From Chloroflexota bacterium (GTDB lineage: Bacteria > Chloroflexota > Dehalococcoidia > Lucifugimonadales > UBA1127): a DNA stretch of 44,056 bases. The stretch lies in NCBI GenBank assembly GCA_026713825.1, contig JAPONS010000041.1, positions 1-44,056 on the forward strand. The letters are read 5' to 3'. This document shows, piece after piece, positions 40,481 to 44,056 of the stretch. A program made the translations under genes and the position numbers. Under the pieces are notes generated by a model. It did not search any database. It was not told where the DNA came from and saw nothing but the letters and a program-made list of their open reading frames with translations. Within the stretch, counting starts at the first letter, position 1, and every line of letters starts with the position of its first letter.

Positions 40481-41002
40481 CTACGACGCCGGCGGCTCCT
40501 CGCCCCCGGCCCCTTGGTCCGCGGACCCCTGGTCCGCCGAGTCCTCCGCCGCGTCGAACTCCCCCCGCGCCTTCCGCCGGAAGTGGTGCACCACCGGCGA
40601 CAGCACCGGCACGCCGATCCGGTACTTGCCGACGGCCAGGAAGTAGAGCCATTGCGCCAGCCCCTGCAGTCCGCCCGTCTTGGGGTTGAAGGTCACCGTC
40701 CAGCGAGTGCCGCCCTTAACAGCCTCGAAGACGTCCTCCCTGTCCGCCCACGTCGACTCTACGGCCTCCATCGTCCGCCGCGTGGGATAGGTGAAGTTGC
40801 AGAGCCAGAAGGTGTCCTCGCCGTCGCCCGCTTCGTCCGTGTCGCGGGTCAGCACGGCGTCGCCGTCGTATTCCTCAACCGGCTCGCCGTACTTCTGCGC
40901 GAAGAGCACCCGGTCGACGGGCCCGTCCGGCCCCACGGCGGTCACATGCTCGTAGACCTCCTCGATGGGGCCCGGCACCGTGGCGTGGAAGCTCAACTTC
41001 AC
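40481..41002 (-). CDS. SRPBCC-like (START/polyketide cyclase) protein
   Basis: The GTG at 41002 follows GAGGCGTGCC. The 173-residue protein starts MKLSFHATVPGPIEEVYEHV, a strand then helix typical of the SRPBCC ligand-binding fold, and shows GGTRWTVTFNPKTGGLQG and the long C-terminal helix (GLAQWLYFLAVGKYRIGVPV region). The C-terminus is acidic and disordered (AEDSADQGSADQGAGGEE). The ligand is unknown. It is 12 bases downstream of the dehydrogenase gene in the same direction. Confidence 0.65.
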   Translation of the reverse strand: MKLSFHATVPGPIEEVYEHVTAVGPDGPVDRVLFAQKYGEPVEEYDGDAVLTRDTDEAGDGEDTFWLCNFTYPTRRTMEAVESTWADREDVFEAVKGGTRWTVTFNPKTGGLQGLAQWLYFLAVGKYRIGVPVLSPVVHHFRRKARGEFDAAEDSADQGSADQGAGGEEPPAS

Positions 41003-41014
41003 GGCACGCCTCGG

Positions 41015-41908
41015 CTAGGCGTCCGGGAACCGGGCCCGCACCCCGGCGAGCGCCTCCAGCGCCTTGATGTACGCCTGCGTGCCCTCGTCGCCGTGCCCCT
41101 GCCCCTCGACGGCCCGGTACAGGTGGTGCACCAGCGGCGTCGTGAACAGCGGCAGGTCCATCGCCTGCGCCGACTGCATGATCAACCGCAGGTCCTTCTG
41201 CTGCAGCCGCACCATGAACCCCGGCGCAAAGTCGTCCTTCAGCAGCCGCGCGCCCAGGTTCTCCAGCTGCCACGAGTTCGCCGCGCCACCCGTCACCGCC
41301 GAGAACACGGCCTGCAGGTCCGCCCCCGCCTTCGCGCCGAACAGCAGTCCCTCGCACACCGCCGCCATCGTGCCCGCGACGATGACCTGGTTGACCAGCT
41401 TGGTGACCTGCCCCATGCCCAGCTCGCCGCAGTACGTGATCCGAGTGCCCATCGCCTCCAAAACAGGCCGTGCGCCCTCGAAGGCGTCCTTATCGCCGCC
41501 CAGCATGATGGAGAGCGCGGCGTTCTGCGCCCCCAGGACGCCCCCGCTCACGGGCGCGTCCAGCATCGGCACGCCCCGCTCGGCCAGCCGCGCGCCCACC
41601 TCGCGCGTCACCTCCGGCGAGATGGTGCTCATGTCGATCACCACCGTCCCCGGCGCGACGCCCTCGATGACGCCGCCCTCACCGAGGATGACAGCCTGCA
41701 CGTCCGGCGAGTCCGTCACCATCGTGATGACGACCTCCGCCCCCGCCGCTGCGTCCGCCGGCGACGTCGCAGCCTCGCCGCCGTCCACCACAAACGCGTC
41801 CACCTTGGCCGGCGTCCGGTTCCACGCCCGCACCGAGTGCCCCGCCTTCAGCAGGTTCCGGCTCATGGGCGCGCCCATCAGCCCCAGCCCAATGAATCCA
41901 ACCTTCAT
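41015..41908 (-). CDS. 3-hydroxyisobutyrate dehydrogenase family oxidoreductase
   Basis: The ATG at 41908 follows AGGAGATATAGC and gives MKVGFIGLGLMGAPMSRNLL, the Rossmann GxGxxG of beta-hydroxyacid dehydrogenases. The 297-residue protein has the substrate loop MLDAPVSGGVLGAQNA (near 118-133), catalytic Lys in GQVTKLVNQVIVAG, and a helical C-terminal domain (LRLIMQSAQAMDLPLFTT). The family includes tartronate semialdehyde reductase and 6-phosphogluconate-like enzymes; the substrate is not determined. Confidence 0.88.
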   Translation of the reverse strand: MKVGFIGLGLMGAPMSRNLLKAGHSVRAWNRTPAKVDAFVVDGGEAATSPADAAAGAEVVITMVTDSPDVQAVILGEGGVIEGVAPGTVVIDMSTISPEVTREVGARLAERGVPMLDAPVSGGVLGAQNAALSIMLGGDKDAFEGARPVLEAMGTRITYCGELGMGQVTKLVNQVIVAGTMAAVCEGLLFGAKAGADLQAVFSAVTGGAANSWQLENLGARLLKDDFAPGFMVRLQQKDLRLIMQSAQAMDLPLFTTPLVHHLYRAVEGQGHGDEGTQAYIKALEALAGVRARFPDA

Positions 41909-41939
41909 GCTATATCTCCTAGTTCCCGCCGCCCGGCTC

Positions 41940-42180
41940 TCCATACCGGCGAACGCCGGTATCCATGGGAAGGGCCGCCCGAATGGCGGTTCGTGAATCG
42001 CCCGTCAAGCCCGTCCGCCCTGAGGCCGTCGAAGGGCCGCCCGAACGGACTTCGGTGGCTATGGCCACCCCTACGCTCCGCCTGTGCCCTTTTCCGCCGT
42101 CGTACCCGCGCCACTAACTCGTCATTCCTGCGCCCCTCTTCGTCATTCTTGCGAAGGCAGGAATCCAGAGGGGAGGGGAG
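41940..42180. repeat. Interspersed palindromes in the gap before the dehydrogenase
   Basis: ATACCGGC (41943-41950) with GCCGGTAT (41955-41962) is one CCCGGC-family hairpin. GTCCGCCCTGAGG...CCGTCGAAGGGCCGCCCGAACGGAC (about 42010-42053) is a CCGTTC-family relative. CATTCTTGCGAAGGCAGGAATCC (about 42143-42167) is another CCCGGC relative. Three copies lie within 240 bases. No gene is visible in 41909-42190. Confidence 0.7.
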
Positions 42181-42190
42181 TGGGGGGCCC

Positions 42191-42973
42191 CTACGCCCCG
42201 GCCTTCTCCCGCTCGCGGCAGCTGTTGATGTAGTTGCGCGCCCCCGCGGCCAGAAAGGCCGGCGTGCCCGTCGCCAGGTACTGGTACCCCACGTTTCGCC
42301 AGTGCTCGTACGCGTCGGCGTCCCGCGCGATGGTGCCCGCCCACTTCCCCGCGGCCACCGCGGCCTTGCCCACGTGCTCGATCGCCTCCATCACCGCCGG
42401 GTGCTCCGGCTGCCCCGGGTACCCCATCGAGATCGACAGGTCCGTCGGCCCCACGAACACCAGGTCGACGCCCTCCGTCGACACGATCTCCGCCGCCGCC
42501 TCCACGGCCCGCGTGGTCTCGATCTGTACGCAGAGGATGATCTCCTCGTTGGCCAGCTTCACGTATTCGCCCAGCGGCATCCCGACGCCGTAGCCCGCCG
42601 CCCGAACGCCCGCCAGCCCGCGAAGCCCCACCGGCGGGTACCGCACCGCGTCGACAGTCGCCCGCGCCTCCGCCGCCGAGTTCACCTGCGGGATCTGCGC
42701 GCCCATGACGCCCGTGTCCAGGTACCGAAGGATGTTCTGCGGCGAGTTCAGTGCGATCCGGCACATCGTCGAGATGCCGACGGCCTCTGCCGCCCGCACC
42801 TGGTGCTCGCACGATTCCAGGTCAGACACGCCGTGCTCTGCGTCAATGATGACGAAGTCCATCCCCAGGAACCCCAGGATCTCCACGGCGTCCGCGGAGG
42901 GGATCGAGTTGAAGGCGCCGATGACGCCCTCCCCGTTGCGCAGCTTCGCCTTCAGGGTGTTGGTGCCAATCAT
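42191..42973 (-). CDS. HpcH/HpaI aldolase family protein
   Basis: The ATG at 42973 follows GGAGGACCACGC. The 260-residue class II pyruvate-type aldolase shows the family pattern NTLKAKLRNGEGVIGAFNSI, the metal and substrate segment GMDFVIIDAEHGVSDLES, CVQIETTRAVEAA (Glu metal ligand) and LVFVGPTDLSISMGYPGQ. These enzymes cleave 2-keto-3-deoxy or related hydroxy acids to pyruvate and an aldehyde. The gene next to it encodes a beta-hydroxyacid dehydrogenase, so a short sugar-acid or aromatic-acid route is plausible. Confidence 0.88.
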   Translation of the reverse strand: MIGTNTLKAKLRNGEGVIGAFNSIPSADAVEILGFLGMDFVIIDAEHGVSDLESCEHQVRAAEAVGISTMCRIALNSPQNILRYLDTGVMGAQIPQVNSAAEARATVDAVRYPPVGLRGLAGVRAAGYGVGMPLGEYVKLANEEIILCVQIETTRAVEAAAEIVSTEGVDLVFVGPTDLSISMGYPGQPEHPAVMEAIEHVGKAAVAAGKWAGTIARDADAYEHWRNVGYQYLATGTPAFLAAGARNYINSCREREKAGA

Positions 42974-43099
42974 GCGTGGTCCTCCGTTCGAGTGTGGAGT
43001 TGGCGCACCGCGACGCAAGTCGCGGCAGGCCGGAAACACTGTATCCGAGGGGGTGTGCCGGGGCAAGGGTTGGAGGTGGTGACGGGGCCGCGAGGGGTG

Positions 43100-44056
43100 C
43101 TACGCTGCCCGGCTCCCCAGCCGCGCCCGCAGCGCCGCGACGTCCCGCTGCAGCGTCGCGTCCCCCCGCAGCCGCGACGCCACCTTCGCGACGGCTTGGA
43201 AGACCGTGCTGTGGTCGCGCCCGCCGAGCGCCCGGCCGATCTCCGTCAGCGCCAGCCCCATGTCCTCCCGCATCACGTACATGGCGAGGTGCCGGGCGTG
43301 CGAGACGGTGCGCTCGCGCTTCGGGCTCCGCAGCCCCGCAGCAGTCGTGCCGAACAGCCGCGCCGCCTGCTCGATGACGCCGTCCGCGGTGTGCACGACG
43401 GGCTCCACCGACTCCTCCGGCACGCCGAGCGCCTGCTGCACCAGCTCCATCGTCACGGCCTTGCCCGTCATGTCCGCGTACGCCGAGACCCGGTTCAGGT
43501 TCCCCTCCAGCTCGCGGACGCTCCGGTACTCGCGCCGCGCCAGCGCCTCCAGCACGTCGTCCGGCGCCGCGGCGCCCAGCGACGCCGCCTTGGCGTGCAG
43601 GATCGCCATGCGCGTCTCCAGGTCCGGCGGCTGAATATCAGCTGTCAGCCCCCACTCGAAGCGCGACCGCAGTCGGTCGTCCATCGGCTTCAGCGCGCGC
43701 GGCGGGCGGTCGCACGCCAGCACCACCTGCCGGCCGGAGTGGTGCAGCTCGTTGAAGATGTGGAAGAGCCCTTCCTGCGTCTGCTCCTTGCCGCTGAGAA
43801 ACTGCACGTCGTCCATCAGCAGCACATCGGGCCGGCGGTACCGCTCCCGGAACTCGGCCGCCTTCCCCTCGCGGATGCTGGTCACGAACTCCGTCACGAA
43901 GCGGTCGCTACTGACGTACAGCGCCTGCAGCCCGCGCTCCCGCGCCCGGTGCCCGATGGCGTGCAGCAGGTGCGTCTTGCCCAGCCCCGGCGGCGAGTAC
44001 AGGAAGACGGGATTGTACTTCTCGCCGGGCGACTCCGCCGCCGCTCGTGCCGCCGC
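43100..44056 (-). CDS. dnaA: Chromosomal replication initiator DnaA, 3' part
   Basis: The frame is open to the window edge, so the N-terminal domains are missing. The AAA+ domain begins with GEKYNPVFLYSPPGLGKTHL, continues RPDVLLMDDVQFLSGKEQTQ (Walker B), LACDRPPRALKPMDDRLRSR (sensor and arginine finger region) and ends with the DNA-binding domain IV signature MALTEIGRALGGRDHSTVFQ-like text near 43195-43260. Walker A reads SPPGLGKT; the usual DnaA form is GG-x-GLGKT, so the first Gly is Ser here. The gene is not followed by dnaN: the next gene downstream is an aldolase. No DnaA-box cluster is visible in the 126-base gap. Confidence 0.9.
   Translation of the reverse strand, partial: AAARAAAESPGEKYNPVFLYSPPGLGKTHLLHAIGHRARERGLQALYVSSDRFVTEFVTSIREGKAAEFRERYRRPDVLLMDDVQFLSGKEQTQEGLFHIFNELHHSGRQVVLACDRPPRALKPMDDRLRSRFEWGLTADIQPPDLETRMAILHAKAASLGAAAPDDVLEALARREYRSVRELEGNLNRVSAYADMTGKAVTMELVQQALGVPEESVEPVVHTADGVIEQAARLFGTTAAGLRSPKRERTVSHARHLAMYVMREDMGLALTEIGRALGGRDHSTVFQAVAKVASRLRGDATLQRDVAALRARLGSRAA

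Overview
The window is a high-GC bacterial chromosome segment with short intergenic gaps, a minus-strand bias and ordinary bacterial start sites (GGAGG-type ribosome sites; ATG, GTG and some TTG starts). Gene content suggests a marine or soil Chloroflexota, perhaps a SAR202-like Dehalococcoidia. Pointers are a UPF0182 giant membrane protein, DUF1385 next to rpmE, a DUF2520-panB-panC operon, an F420-type nitroreductase-like protein, many catabolic orphans (MmgE/PrpD, HpcH/HpaI, 3-hydroxyisobutyrate dehydrogenase-like, PEP mutase-like, DUF6282, paired MFS carriers) and two small GGQPGNQN proteins. The taxonomic call is inference.

Layout. 1-3.1 kb: a proline/alanine-rich repeat protein cut by the window edge, a collagen-like lipoprotein, and small accessory enzymes. 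3.1-5.4 kb: leuC-orf60-leuD. 5.7-6.3 kb: GGQPGNQN cassette A. 6.3-10.2 kb: hydrolase-hisH-orf-hisA-methyltransferase-hisF. 10.3-19.1 kb: catabolic and transport genes (PEP mutase-like protein, a binding protein without signal peptide divergent from a LysR regulator, SagB-like nitroreductase, DUF6282 hydrolase, two tandem MFS carriers). 19.3-29 kb: arginine genes argJ-argB-UPF0182-argD-argG-orf-maoC-argH, with an in-frame amber codon in argH. 29-31.5 kb: rplU-rpmA-rpmE-DUF1385 behind a near-consensus sigma70 promoter. 31.7-32.7 kb: a HicB-like protein coupled to a GIY-YIG protein. 32.7-37.4 kb: MmgE/PrpD, NUDIX, and the pantothenate operon with a structured leader. 37.4-39.85 kb: an AT-richer island with a YwfO-like HD dNTPase and a YwgA-like partner, ending near a tRNA 3'-end-like fragment. 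40 kb: GGQPGNQN cassette B. 40.5-43 kb: SRPBCC-like protein, dehydrogenase, aldolase. 43.1 kb to the end: the C-terminal part of dnaA.

The anabolic genes (leu, his, arg, pan) cover parts of pathways, so the remaining genes must lie elsewhere. Intergenic gaps are littered with short palindromes of two families, one built on CCGTTC...GAACGG and one on CCCGGC-GAAA-GCCGGG. They also generate false ORFs.

The most interesting signals are: (1) two GGQPGNQN gene cassettes about 34 kb apart that share a 5' flank, the protein and a 3' motif; (2) the HD dNTPase/YwgA-like pair in an island; (3) the HicB-GIY-YIG couple lacking HicA; (4) the amber-interrupted argH; (5) an unknown 60-residue protein inside the leuCD operon; (6) a hairpin that contains the ribosome site of the pantothenate operon.
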